A stretch of 64,000 nucleotides of DNA from Helicostylum pulchrum. Lineage: Eukaryota; Mucoromycota; Mucoromycetes; Mucorales; Mucoraceae. The notes under the pieces were generated by a model. It did no database searches, had not been told where the DNA came from, and worked only from the letters and a program-made list of their open reading frames with translations. Position numbers and translations under genes: made by a program. Location of the stretch: positions 1-64,000 of the forward strand of contig JAIXMO010000061.1 in NCBI GenBank assembly GCA_025677825.1, given 5' to 3'. Positions 34,321-47,816 of the stretch are shown here, one piece after another; the first letter of the stretch is position 1, and each line of letters begins with the position of its first letter.

Positions 34321-34515
34321 CCAAAAATGATCAAAAATGATCGGCTGAAGAAAAATATAAAACAGCATGCAGTTTTCAATTTTCTTATTAAAGACAACTT
34401 CCTAAGGAGTAACTTTTACTAAGTAACTTGGAAAAAAAGATCATTTCTTGATGTTTAATTACACAAAGAAAACAACTTATTTTGATCACCGAAAAATGAC
34501 TTTTTTTTAGAAGTT

Positions 34516-35702
34516 ACTTCTAAACCTTTACTTAAAAAGACGCGTTTTTAATAGGATAGTGGACAGGAAATGATGGATTATAATTTTTTAAATAGTTCTT
34601 GAGCTTATTCAAGTTATTTCACCAAAAAATATTCGGCGTATCTTTTTCTGCAAGAGCTCAAATATTAAAACTATGTTAAATTCAATTAAATGTTTTATTG
34701 ATGTTAATTAAAATAGTACAAAGCTATCTATTAGAATACCACATAACAATGTATTTAAAAACTGCCTGCTATAATACAAAGGACTAAAAATGATCTTTGT
34801 GTTCCATTTATTTGGTTTACTCTTCATTCCTTTCCAATCTTTCATTACTTAGCAACAGTCTGTATTTAATTACTTTTCCCAGTTAATTTTCTAAAGATTC
34901 ACTGCTGAAACCCGCTCCATTCAAGTCTAAATGTATTGTCCTTATATTTTAATTAATTTGTAAGGTTTATGTTATTATTCTCTCTCTATCAGTTTGTTTA
35001 TTATCCTTTGTTTTAATAACATTGATTGTCAATACTCTTTTGAAGACCAGTTAGACGCTTTTATATAAATTAAATAAGACTTTTTTTTATTATCACTTTT
35101 AAACTTATTTTATATATTTAGTAGTTTTATGAAGTTGGATTCCACTTTTAAATCGAATAGTGGTGCTAGAGATGTTAAAGTGGGGGACCAAAGATGTTCT
35201 GGAGAAATCCGCCCTTAAATCGATCCTATATTAGATCTATGCCAATTACAAGCCACGTTGCAGATTTGAAGCTACTTAGAAAAAAAAAAGACTATCGAGA
35301 TCAAGTTATAGGTCTAGAGCCATGCCATATTAAAATATCAGATTATCGACAGCGCCTGTTATGAAAGAGACCCGAGAGAAGAGAGCAAAAAAGCTTATAT
35401 TAAAGATCACCATCTCATGATAGTGACACTGAAACAGATACACGTTGAACACGAGGAACGTGGTTCCCGAATTCGAATACCAATACTTCTATAATAATAC
35501 CTTCCGGAATTTTATGTTAGATTATTCTTATGTCTCTCTACTTCCGTAGTAAATTCACTATTTGTAAATGGGGTTCAACCAATTGTAACCTTACATAAAA
35601 ATCACAATTGTTCGACGTGACTTGCAGTGTCACTGGCTTTTTCAAATATTTTTTCTATTTTTTTTTGTTGTTTGTAAAAAAACTCTCTTTTCTCTATAAA
35701 GT
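34516..35702. other. Repeat-flanking spacer, no gene seen
   Basis: AT-rich and non-coding. CCGCCCTTAAATCGATCC at 35209-35226 matches, inverted and with one mismatch over 17 bases, a motif at 63727-63743 beside the other copy of the dispersed repeat. Confidence 0.5.
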
Positions 35703-38637
35703 ATGTCTTCTACGAATACTAATAAAGCTGCGAATGCAACACCAATTCAAAAAAATGACGATAGTACGAGTGGAAAGCAAAAAAGAAGAGGTACACTCAA
35801 ACAAAAAAAAAAACCAAGATCGGAATGGACTTTATTCAACTTTTTTTTTTTTATTATGTAGAAAGAAATAAACTTGTTCGTCAAATAGGAACACACAATA
35901 AAACAGATAATAAACTAAGTAAAGTTTTATGATTGATATGTATTAAGTGTCTGAGAACTGATAGATTTTGCGTATAGCTGATAATATACCAAAAGTTTCT
36001 GGTCCTATTCAAGCCGATAGACATGCACTTGCACGTATTATGGAAATCAATGCCATGCAAACAAATATTAGAAAATCTAGGTAAAAAAAAAAAGAAGAAA
36101 ACTAGGATTATATTTTTCTGACAGTTTTTTTTAATATAGTTTTGCATTAAATGAATTGGCATTTCAATCCCTTCCACGTGGTCTTCGTCGTCGTGCTGCC
36201 AGTCATAATTTGAATCGACTTCCTGCTAGATTGAGAGAGAAAGCGGCTAGAGAAGTAAATATAACCTTATAATTAAAAAAAAAAGTGATTACTAAAAGAC
36301 GGTTTTTTTTAAAGGCTCATAGCTCAGCACCCGATACAGCATTAATTCGTAAAAAAGTTAGAAAGATTAAACCACCTAGAAACACTGTACAAGAATTTCT
36401 TAGACGTCAAAGTATGTGAATATATTTATTTTTTTTTGAAAAAAAAAAGAAACAATTAGTTGACAATTTTCCTATTTATTTTAGGATCCAAGAAGTGGTT
36501 GGAAACACACATGTGGCATACAAAGAGAATGAAAATGACAGATATTTGGGGACATAGAATTGCATCTCGACCAAACACAAAGTCTGTACGTGTGACATAT
36601 AGATCATTTACTCGTCTTTCCATTATACACGATGCATCTTATTTGGCATGCATTGAATTGACAGGTGATTTTGATGAAATTACTGCAGTACTTAATACAG
36701 TAACAGACGCAGGATTACCTTCTGTAGGAAGTGAAAGGTTCTCTAACAAAAAAAAAAAAAACAAAAAAAAAAAAGAAAAGAAAAAATATTATTAACACAT
36801 ATTATAGATTTGTTAAAGGAAACCGTATGGGAAACAGCAATTTATACGAATATTTAAAATACCCAACACACCTTATTTGCCCCATTTCATTTTTATGGAA
36901 ACCTCATACAAAGGACACCCTCTGGTTATGGATTCACCCAGCAGCCATTAACGAAGCATTGGAATTTATTAAATTGGCAGTAAAAGAAACAAAAGTGGAA
37001 AACGTCCAGTTAAATGATTTACGTGAACAAGTATTAAGATTTGAATTAACAGGTCCTCGTTCTACAGCACTTTTACAGGCAATTTTGGATCCTGTTCAAA
37101 ACGACGGTACAAAGGGAAACCAAACCTGGAGAGATTTAAGTGAGCTTCGATCTTCGTGCTCGTTATCGCCTGGATCTGTATTAGGTCTTTCTGTAAACGA
37201 TCCACGTTTAAAGTAAGTTTAATTTATTTTTTTTTAAAAAAAAAACTAAAAAGTAAAAAAAAAAAAACCTTTAGATTTCCTCAAAAAGTTCCTCCTCGTA
37301 AAAACGAAATCTCAATTGAGGACCAAGCCAAAATCCAAAAAGTATTAGATCAATGGCCTACAGATGTATCCGATACAAAAATTTGGGATAAAGAAACTCG
37401 AGATATATTATTTGAAAAGAAAATTTCAGAATACGCATTAAACTTAAGACGAGAACAAAACCTTGTACCCGGTACAAAATTAGAATCAACAGAAGCCGAT
37501 GCACGTATTCCTATTTTATTAGTTCAACGCGGAGGAGCTGCTTATACTAGAGCAGGAATTACACAAAAGCCATTATCAACACATGAGTTAATCGAGGGCT
37601 GGACAGTTATTTTACCTCGTGGATGGGGACTTGCATTCTGGAAATCCATGGTCTTTGCTGGTGCTCGTGTAGCCGGATTTGAGGATGTACGTGCAATGCA
37701 TTTCGAAAGTGGATTCCCTTGTTTCCCTCAAGACTACCCTGGTACTCGTGCCTTTGAAGTACACCGTCAGTTGGTTAAGGAAGCTGCCGAAGCTATTTGG
37801 GAAAAGAGACCTCCTGCTAAACGTGTTAATTTCGAAAAGCGAGGCATTGAACATCCATTTGAATGTGCCTTTGAAAGTTTATCGACCGTTGAACATATGG
37901 AATTAGAAAACCAACACGATTTGGCTGCTCGACCTAATTATAATTTAATCCAAGGCGATAAATTAATATCAGCCGTATTAACTGAATCGCAAGAGAATCT
38001 ACAATCGACTTTGGATGCCTTTGCTAAACAACGTAATATTGAAATCGAAAGATTCAACTTTTTGTTAGACGATACGATGGTAAAGATTCGTGTAAAGTAT
38101 ATTGATAGAGGTAAACCTGCTCCTTTTGCTATGATTTATCTTCTAGAGGATGATAAAGAGTACGATCAATTCACTTTTCATATTCGTCATCAGTCTCCGT
38201 TAAAAAAAAGTAAGAGAAAATTGAAGGAATTAATGGAAGTACAAGTAGATGCAAAAAAGGTAAAAAAGAAAAAAAAAGCGTTTTACTGTATTCATCTTTT
38301 ATTAAACATAAATTGTATCCTTTTTTTTTTATATATTTAGAAAAATACGTTTGTACCTTCTAAATCCCAACATATCGGTTACATCACCAACGGCGACTTT
38401 TCATTGACTCTTGGGTATGGTTTTGGTATTGGTGCATGTACTGTCAACGGCTTAAAAAAGATGAATAATATCGATACATTGTAAGTTCAATACACACTGT
38501 TTACTTTTTTTTTTCCTGCATCTAACATTTTTTCTTAAAAAAAAAATAGACAAAATCGTACAATGAAAAAGGTTGTACTTATTAGAAACCCAAAATGTTT
38601 AGAAGTTAGACCCGCTCAATTAGAAATCATGTTTTAA
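35703..38637 (+). CDS. POP1: Ribonuclease P / MRP protein subunit POP1
   Basis: Largest protein subunit of RNase P and RNase MRP, needed for pre-tRNA 5' processing and rRNA maturation. Nine exons (35703-35790, 35978-36080, 36140-36254, 36315-36411, 36485-36737, 36808-37212, 37275-38259, 38341-38480, 38550-38637) join in frame to 757 aa. The N-terminal POP1 signature [19 protein letters not shown] is followed by the Arg-rich [21 protein letters not shown] motif. The central POPLD domain includes [22 protein letters not shown]. The C-terminus has the [20 protein letters not shown] motif. The exon-5 donor (AG|GTTCTC) is weak, but the join to RFVKGNRMG is convincing. Convergent with 5-oxoprolinase, 22 bp apart. 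Confidence 0.95.
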
Positions 38638-38659
38638 TCAAATAATAATAATAATCCAT

Positions 38660-41600
38660 TTATTTTATACATTTTGTTTTTTTTTGTCCATACCCTCCAC
38701 CACCAGGAGTATTAATGATAATACGGTCTCCACGTCCAAAGAGAGCCGAATTCTTTCCCGTCATATTTAAAGTTCTTACTACATCTTTTCCTTGATTAGA
38801 TTTCTCATGACGTACCCAAATATTTAACCCCTTTTCCGCATCCTCACCACCGTTTAACCCGTACGGCTTAAACACACGACGCTCAGATAAGATCGACACT
38901 TGAATACCTTCCTCTAAAAACTCAATTTCTCGAATTACACCGTCGCCACCACGGTAAAGACCGTCACCACCCGAACAAGGACGAATCGCAAACGTGTGCA
39001 AGATCACAGGATACCGTCTTTCCAGAATTTCAGGGTCAGTGATACGCGTATTGGTCATATGCGTATGTACACCACTTTGACCGTGCCAGTTAGGACCTGC
39101 ACCACTACCACCAGCGATAGTTTCATAATACCCCCAACCCGATAACGTCTTTCCAGTTTCTTCATTCTTTCCGCCTTTACCAAACGTTAAATTGTTACAA
39201 CACCCTTGACTAGCAGCACACGCACCAAACGCTTTCAGAACCACATCGACTAGACGTTGACTGGTCAGCACGTTTCCACCTACTACAGCGCATTTTTCAG
39301 AGGGTCTCAAGATGGAATCGGCAGGAATCTTGATCGAGATGGGCTCTAAACACCCGGAATTCAAAGGAATCTCTTGGTCTACGAGACAACGGATAGAATA
39401 AATGATGGCAGAATGACACACACTTTCAGGAGCGTTAGTGTTTCCGTAAACTTCAGGTCCTGTACCGTCAAAATCAAAGATCGCTGTACCTTGATCAGGG
39501 TCAATAGAAACGCGTAAACAAATGGGTGTACCGTCATCCATATGGTCTATAGCTATCAAGTCTTCGTGAGAGTGGTCTTTAGCTACTTTCTTTAAAAGTG
39601 TCTTGACAGCTGTAGCAGCATTGCGGCGGATATGCATCATATACGCTTGAACTACCTCAAGAGTATATTCTCCAATTAACGATTTAACTAGCGTGATACC
39701 CTTTTGATTAGCAGCAATTTGAGCTTTGAGATCTATAATAATAGTGATTAGAGGAGGAGGGAAAAAGTATTTTTTTTTTTGATTTTACCAGAAATGTTAT
39801 CACGGAATGCACGAGATCCTGAACACCCAGGATACGAAGCAGGTATAGTACACAAATGCTCTTCTAACCCTTCGTTATCAAACTTTCCTTTAGAAACAAT
39901 CTTGAAGGATTTAATAGCAGCTCCTTCTTGATAGAGTTCTTTTGAATGAGGAGGCATGGAACCGGGAGAAATACCGCCAATGTCAGCATGATGACCTCTC
40001 GAAGCCACAAAGAATACAATCACACCTTTATCAAACACAGGTGTAATAATTGTAATATCTATCAATTTAAATAAGTATACATATATCGTATTACAAGCTT
40101 TTTTTTTTTAAAAAAATCTTACCAGGTAAATGGGACCCACCAGCTTGGGGATGGTTTGTCATGATGACATCTCCTTCTACCAAGTTTCCTTTATAGTAAT
40201 TCAACTGATAAATGACCGCATGAGAAAGCGAGCCTAAATGAACCGGGATATGAGGAGCGTTTGCAACCAACCCACCATCGGCTCCAAACAACGCACACGA
40301 GAAATCCAACCGTTCCTTGATATTGGTAGAGATCGCCGTTTTCTGTAACGTACGACCCATCTGTTCCGCAATACTCATAAACCTATGAGAAAAGATGGAT
40401 AATTGAATAGGTTCCATTTCCGTTGTCACCACTTTTTTCTCTCCGCGTCCTACTGTAATGGTGATATGACCCGACGTAATCAAGGCAGTGCAAGAGGGTT
40501 CAATGACAACAGTCGCCGTAACGTCAATAATGACAGCAGGTCCAGACACTTGAGATCCAGGCGTCAATTCACCAAGACGGTAGACCGGTACATGGTTATC
40601 ACGACCGGTTTCTTCAAAGTAAACAGACACGTAGCTATCAGCCGTATGCGTTTCTTTAGTAACATTCACGATCTTGTTGGAAGCCTTCAACTCGTTGATA
40701 TCTCTATCCGGAGTCAAGTCGTTGTTCTGAACAGTCTTGCCTATACCACGTACCCGAATATCGTCCACAATAATGTCTCTACCCGTCAACAAGAACCCAA
40801 ACTCTTGTGTGTAAAGCTCAACGAACGCAGACTCAAAGTCCCAGTTATCAATTTTTGGTTGTAACGTCATTAACGCACAATCCGTACCATCGTATCGAAG
40901 ATTCAAGTATACTTCCGTAGCAATCTCTGTATCACGGAACCCCTGTTTTTTCAATTCAGATCTGCACTCTGTAACCAAATGAGATACACGCTCTTGAATA
41001 CGTTTTTTGGAGAGATGCAAAGTTTCAGCAGAGGGTTCCTGTACTTCATATACTACATCTGCTAATGCTAAACCAAATGCAGATAAGATGGAGCTATGAC
41101 GATACAAGACAATCTTGTTTATACCAAGATTGCGTGCAATACCACACGCATGCTGACCACCGGCTCCACCAAACACTGCAAGTGTATGGTTACCCGTATC
41201 ATGTCCTTTAGCCTCCGTTAAAGCTCGAATGGGTCTGCACATCGTTTCATTTGCTACCTTGATAAACCCATACACAATTTCATCTAGCGATTTTTGTTCT
41301 CCTGTCGATTGATTGATCACATCAGCCAATTGCTTGAATTTTTCCTCCACGATATTTCTATCTAACGGTTCATCTTCATTGGCACCAAATATATTGGGGA
41401 AATAATCCGGTAAAAGTCTTCCCAAGTACAAATTGGCATCCGAGACAGCTAACGGCCCACCCTTTCTATAACACGCAGGACCTGGATGCGCACCTGCACT
41501 CTCGGGGCCTACCACAAACATGCCATTCTTAAAAAACAGCATGGACCCACCACCGGCCGCCACCGTATTAATATCCAGCTGAGGCGCTTGAATCGTCACA

Positions 41601-42934
41601 CCTGCCGTAGTTGTTTCAAATACGTGTTCATAATGCCCGTCAAACCTCGATACATCCGTACTCGTACCACCCATATCGAACCCGATCACGGGAACCTTTG
41701 ACTGCGCATCAAACGTCGTTAATGCGTAACCCACCACGCCTCCTGCGGGTCCAGACAAAATTGCTTTAAAACCCGAAAAGTTACTCACCGGAACAAGTCC
41801 ACCGTCACTTTGCATAAATTGTAACTGTGTAGTACCGTTTTTAAACCCGTCGTCGAAGCCGCTGACAAATCCTTTGATGTAGTCTTTGATACAGGGGGTC
41901 AAGTAGGCGTCGGCGGTGGCGGATGTGCCGCGAGGTACGATCTTGACCATAGGCATGATTTGGCTGGATAGTGAGACATGTGTGAATCCAATAGCGGATG
42001 CAAGTTGGCCAATTTGCGTTTCGTGGTCGGCGAAGGTGTAGGAGTGTAATAGACAAACGGCAATACTGCGATATCCTTCATCATATAAAGATTGAAGCTG
42101 TTGTTTGATATTCTCTAGGTCTATTGTATCTAATAAGTAACGTAGTTTTGGTATAATTTTTGCATATATTTACCTGGTTTTTTAACAATTTTAATCCATT
42201 CACCCGAGATTCCCTTTTTGATATCTGCATCTTTAATAAGAGTAGGATCAACTGGATCAGTTGAAGCAGCAGAATTTAATAATACAATACTAAGAAGAAG
42301 AAAAAAAAACGCGTTTTTTTTTAAATACAAAAAAAAAGTAATGCTTTAAAATATGAATATATTAAGTTACCGCTCATCCACTTCAATCACTTTTTGATAC
42401 AACACATCTGGCTTATTAATCGAAAGGTCAAAGATTTTTGGTCTTGATTGATTACCTTTTTGATAAAAAAATAAAATAAAGTAAATAAAAAAGCGTGAGA
42501 AATTAAAAAAAGGGTAAAAGACATACCGATCGTTAAAAGATCTTTAAATCCTTTCGTAATCACCAATGCGCATGATTCTCCTTTTCTTTCTAATAAAGCG
42601 TTGGTAGCCACAGTTGTACCCATACGTACACTCTCTACAATCGAAAAAAATCAGTTGGGAGTAAATGGGGGAGTTTTATTTTCTGCTTTATTTTACCAAT
42701 AGAGGTAGTGGGAACAGGTTTAGAACGAGGATGCTTTTCACCTGTAGCAAGTTCAACAATTCTTCGAATACCTTCTGTAGGTGCATCCTTGTAGTTGGAA
42801 GGATCCTCTGATAAAAGCTTTACAACAAATTCGCGGTACGTATCATCGCCCGGTTTGCCCGTAAAACCAATACAATCCGTAAAAGTTCCTCCTCTGTCAA
42901 TACAAATCGTAAGGGGTTTAATAGAGTCTGTCAT
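38660..42934 (-). CDS. OXP1: 5-oxoprolinase (ATP-hydrolysing)
   Basis: Hydrolyses 5-oxo-L-proline to glutamate with ATP in the glutathione (gamma-glutamyl) cycle. Exons 42934-42697, 42634-42527, 42455-42371, 42289-42174, 42129-40123, 40058-39789 and 39732-38660 join in frame to 1298 aa, the usual eukaryotic length. The hydantoinase A half has [11 protein letters not shown] at the N-terminus and [13 protein letters not shown] in the nucleotide-binding fold, plus GGAGGQHAC. The hydantoinase B half begins near [21 protein letters not shown] and includes [18 protein letters not shown] and RGHHADIGG, ending NTPGGGGYG. The fused A+B architecture separates it from bacterial two-gene hydantoinases. 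Confidence 0.96.
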
Positions 42935-43136
42935 TATCTTTTTTTTTATTTTTAAACGCAAGTATATATGTATATATTTTTTTAAAAAAAGGTGTGTGCG
43001 CGTGTATTTGTAAGTGTGTGAATGTATGCAAAAAAGAAAAGAAAAGAGAGATAGATAAAAAAAAAATACATTTAACTTTTATAGGAAAAAAGATTAAAGG
43101 GGTGGGTTTGCATCTCCGCTATTGTTATCATTTTTT

Positions 43137-44410
43137 TTAAGATGGAGGACCTGTCTTTTTGAGGTTTGGAAGCCAAAACGCCAATTCTTCACCACCACTA
43201 ACACACATTGCATTTAAAGGATTATAACCCACGATTTTGACACCTGATTTATGGGGAGTAGGTAACGTAGCAAACGGTTGATTATCCACTGCGTCTTTAT
43301 TCCCAAGCAAATCCCAAAAACGTAAACAGTTATCTCTTCCACCAGCCAAAACGTATCGAGCATCGGGTGTAATACACACTTCCTCGCCACACGATGCTGT
43401 GTTGGGACCAGCATGCCCTACTAGGCGCTGTAACAACCTTCCTTCAAACGCGTCCAGTACATAAATGGTATCTGAGAGTGTCGAGACAATTAAACGTGTG
43501 CCGTCCGAAGAAAACTTTAAACTGGTCCATTCGGGTAATCGTCCAGGCGTGTATTGTGCGTCTTCTACTTTCCACGTAGCAAATGGTCCTTGTGTGTATT
43601 CTCTGAAATCGTATACGCGGATTGTATCACAGTTGCTGCCTACGGCAAATACAAGACCTTGAGGATCAATTGCAACAAGTGTTTTACCTTCTCCGTGTAC
43701 GAGACCCTATATTGGATATCTCTTCTTAGATTCCCCTCATACTTTTTAAAAAAAAAAAGATTTTTTTTTACCTGACAAGTAGATGATCGTAAATCCCACA
43801 TACGAACTGTTTCATCCAAAGAAGCAGTTAAAAGTGTATCGTCAATAGGTGACATTTCAATTGCTGTTACTCTGGAATATTTTTTTTAAAAAAAAGTGTT
43901 GGTGACGACTGGAAGTTTCTTGCAAAAGAAAAATAACTTTTACCTTTGTTTATGTCCTCGGAAATATCGAATGTATTTATTGTCATGGATAGAAAGGTAT
44001 CTTAATGTGTCTACGGATAACTAGAGTTTAATGTATTGCAAGTGATAAATTGATTTGTTTTTGTTTACCGTCTTCTTTTGTAGACGCATAAATGACATTG
44101 TTTTTATGGTGAGTAAAACGAGCTAAAGTCACACCATACTTTTTTGAATAAAGAGTGGAGCGAACACTACAAGAATTTTATATGCGTGTCAAAGATTGTA
44201 AAAAAAAAAAAAAAGAGAATGAAGAATAACTTACGTTCCCTCTTTACAGTTGTATACATTCAAATTATCGTCTTCACCAGCAACAACACAATATTCTCCC
44301 GTATCGTTAAAAGAGATGGAAGTTAAATTCTTATCTGCTTTCGGAAATACTTTTGCTAAAGAGCTAGAAGCTAATATTTCACGAGTAAGTTCAACTCTTT
44401 TAAATGACAT
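43137..44410 (-). CDS. SWD2: WD-repeat protein Swd2/WDR82 (COMPASS and CPF subunit)
   Basis: Beta-propeller subunit of the Set1/COMPASS H3K4 methyltransferase and, in yeast, of the cleavage/polyadenylation factor. Exons 44410-44235, 44166-44069, 44010-43944, 43871-43772 and 43706-43137 join in frame to 336 aa. The repeat [20 protein letters not shown] followed by [24 protein letters not shown] and the GLVHGEG stretch are characteristic of Swd2/WDR82. Later blades include [16 protein letters not shown]. The acceptor TAG|ACACATTAAG was chosen over a nearer AG because it gives EDDTLRYLS. Divergent from the E2 gene with 196 bp between starts. Confidence 0.93.
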
Positions 44411-44606
44411 TTTGTTGTTGTTGTTCAATTGAAAAAGAAGTTGAAAATAAAAAAATTATGAAAGTAGAAAAAAAACTTATATGTGACCGTAATTCATTGA
44501 TTGGTTCATACTAAAGGTCGCGTGCTGTTTAAATAAGCTTCCCCCCTCTTTTTTTCTTTCTTTTTTTTTTCCTTTCTTTAGATATATATTATATACTTTA
44601 TAGACT

Positions 44607-45502
<896 letters not shown>

Positions 45503-45631
45503 ATTTGTTATATTTTTTTTTTTATTATTAAAAAAGGGTAGTTAAAATGGAGGTTTTTTTTTTTTGTCTTTTTTCTTTAACATATATTATATGTCTTTAT
45601 ACTATTTAAAAAAAACGATATAAAAAAACTA

Positions 45632-46759
45632 TTATACTCTTGGTTTAAAACTATTGGCATTTTGTTCGAAAAAGGTTTGAACGGATGTGCATGGTAATTG
45701 AGTCAACATAGTTGTATGTGCGACGTAAACACTACCTGCAGTTTGCTGTACCCAATCAAAGTAATCGAGATATGTTTGAATTTGTTTCTCTAATTTACAA
45801 AATATATTTTAGTGAACCGATAGAAAAAAAAATAAGTGTATGTTCTTTACCTGTGGGAATACAGTATGCTTTATCGTTATATGCTACTTTATCAAATCTA
45901 TCACGATATATTTGTGACATTTCTCCTTTTAATCTAGCATCAAACCAAACATCTTTACTAAGCCCGCTCAAGTAGTAATTAAGATCCATTGGACGCCCAT
46001 GAAAGTATTTAAATCTCTGATACCCAGTTGCATGAACCAATAGTTCCACCATAGATTTACCACTTATAGATTGCGGACCCGTCAAAGAATACACTTGTCC
46101 ATCATGTTTATCATCGAGACTCGTTCTAAGCAATTGTTTACAGTCTAGTAATAGTGATTCAATCGCTAAACACACATCCGTAATGTCCACTGGACAAATC
46201 TCGGTATCTACCGTCAATGGTAAAATAAGTGTACGATTCTTTTCGGCATAATTAGACCATAAATGTAAATACTGTTGCACAAAGTCAAGTCTATCAATAT
46301 TGTTAAGATAAAATTATTTGTTTTAAAGCAAAAAAATATTTGTATATTGTACCTGAGTATTGTATATTGACAGTTACTATCAATGACTTGTTCTTCAATG
46401 GTATTAAATTCTTGTAAGGAAGGGTGAACTCTAGATACTGCACCTATATGAGAGACACATACAATATTGGTCACACCAGAGTGAGCAGCCACAGTACAAA
46501 TATGTTTGGCGTTTTCAACTCGATTAGGTTCGTTTCCAATAGCAAGTACAATATGATCTACACCTCGTAATGCCAGAGAAAGTTGGTTAGGATGATTATA
46601 GTCTACCTCTCGAACATCAATTCCAGCTTTTATAAAACCATGACAACGGTTTTTATTTTGGCAAAGTACACGTAGAAAAGGTCGTAGGTGTTCAAATTGA
46701 GCCATATGAGACGTAATTGCGTATCCCATAAACTGGTCTGCGCCTGTAATTAAAAGCAT
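45632..46759 (-). CDS. NmrA-like NAD(P)-binding protein (atypical SDR)
   Basis: Exons 46759-46353, 46290-45851 and 45789-45632 join in frame to 334 aa. The N-terminus MLLITGADQFMGYA matches the Rossmann glycine pattern (GxxxxxG) of NmrA/isoflavone-reductase-type proteins. IVLAIGNEP, a Ser in CVSHIGAV and the YTILRLDFVQQ stretch follow the usual order of this fold. No classic YxxxK is seen, so it may be a redox sensor rather than a dehydrogenase. Substrate unknown. It converges on the E2 gene with ~130 bp between. Confidence 0.75.
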
Positions 46760-47816
46760 AATTGTTTGTTTGATTTAAAAATTTAAGAAAATGTGTATAT
46801 CTTTTTTTCTTCTTCTTCTCTCTCTTGTTTTTTTCTTTTAAAAAAGTTGTTATTTAAACTTGATTTATAAAACAATAATAAATAAAAGCGAGAAAACCAA
46901 AAAAAAAAAAAAGAAAGAATTGTCCATGGTAAAAAAGGTCTATTTATCTGTCTCTTTTTTTATGGTTACTTTTTTTTTTTGTTTTACTATTTGTTATTTC
47001 GGAGAAATAGTAATGTGCGTATCCTTTAAACCCAATGACTAGGTACTGTTTCTTATTGTTTAGTATCTAAGGTGATACATGACTTTTTTTTTTTTTTTAC
47101 ATGAACCTAATTAACCTTTTTTTTTTTTTTCATTGTAAGTAGAAACTCAGAAATACAGCGAGCGCCTATCAAAAAAAAAAAAGGTTATAATTGTACGGTA
47201 AAACTTTTTAAACGGATCTTATTAACTGACTCATGTTTAAGGCACAATACAATGATGTAAAAAAAACCGTTGTTTCGTAACGGGAATAAATTATAGTATC
47301 CTCGGTTTATAATGGATCAATTTACCTTTTTTTTTAATGAAAAATTCCTGAGCCGAGTAATGCAAACGCCGCTTATCTTTTTCTTTTCGGCACGTTGACA
47401 GGTGGTGGAGGAAAAAAAAAGAAAATGTTCCTTGAATATGTTTACCAATTATGCCAACGGATCGACCGCACATGGAATATTGCATTGGTAATCGAATTAA
47501 ACAAACTCACCGAGTTTGTTTGTTTCAAACTATCGATCTAGGAAACGGCGAATATCACACAAAAAAAAAAAAAAAAAAATTCGCTTATCTCTAAAAAGAT
47601 AAAGAAAAACTTTTTTTCTCTTCTGCAAAAAAAAAAAAAGACGTCGCCTTTCAAGCACAAAAGGAAAAACGAGGCTAATCGATAGGCCGACCTTGTTTGT
47701 GGCTTCAGGTCTTGAAAACAGTTTCTTTTTTTTTTTTTTTTTAATTAAAATTAAATCAAAGAAAATTTTTTTATCGTTTTTTCTTTTTTTTTAAAAAAAA
47801 AAGAGAAAGAGAAAAA
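46760..47816. other. Intergenic, no gene seen
   Basis: About 1 kb with many long A or T runs, and no supportable ORF or RNA gene. It carries the promoters of the NmrA-like gene (-) and the SET gene (+). Confidence 0.5.

Noticed and set aside
40403..40864. 153-codon plus-strand open frame
   Set aside because: Antisense of 5-oxoprolinase; Arg/Asn-rich random composition.
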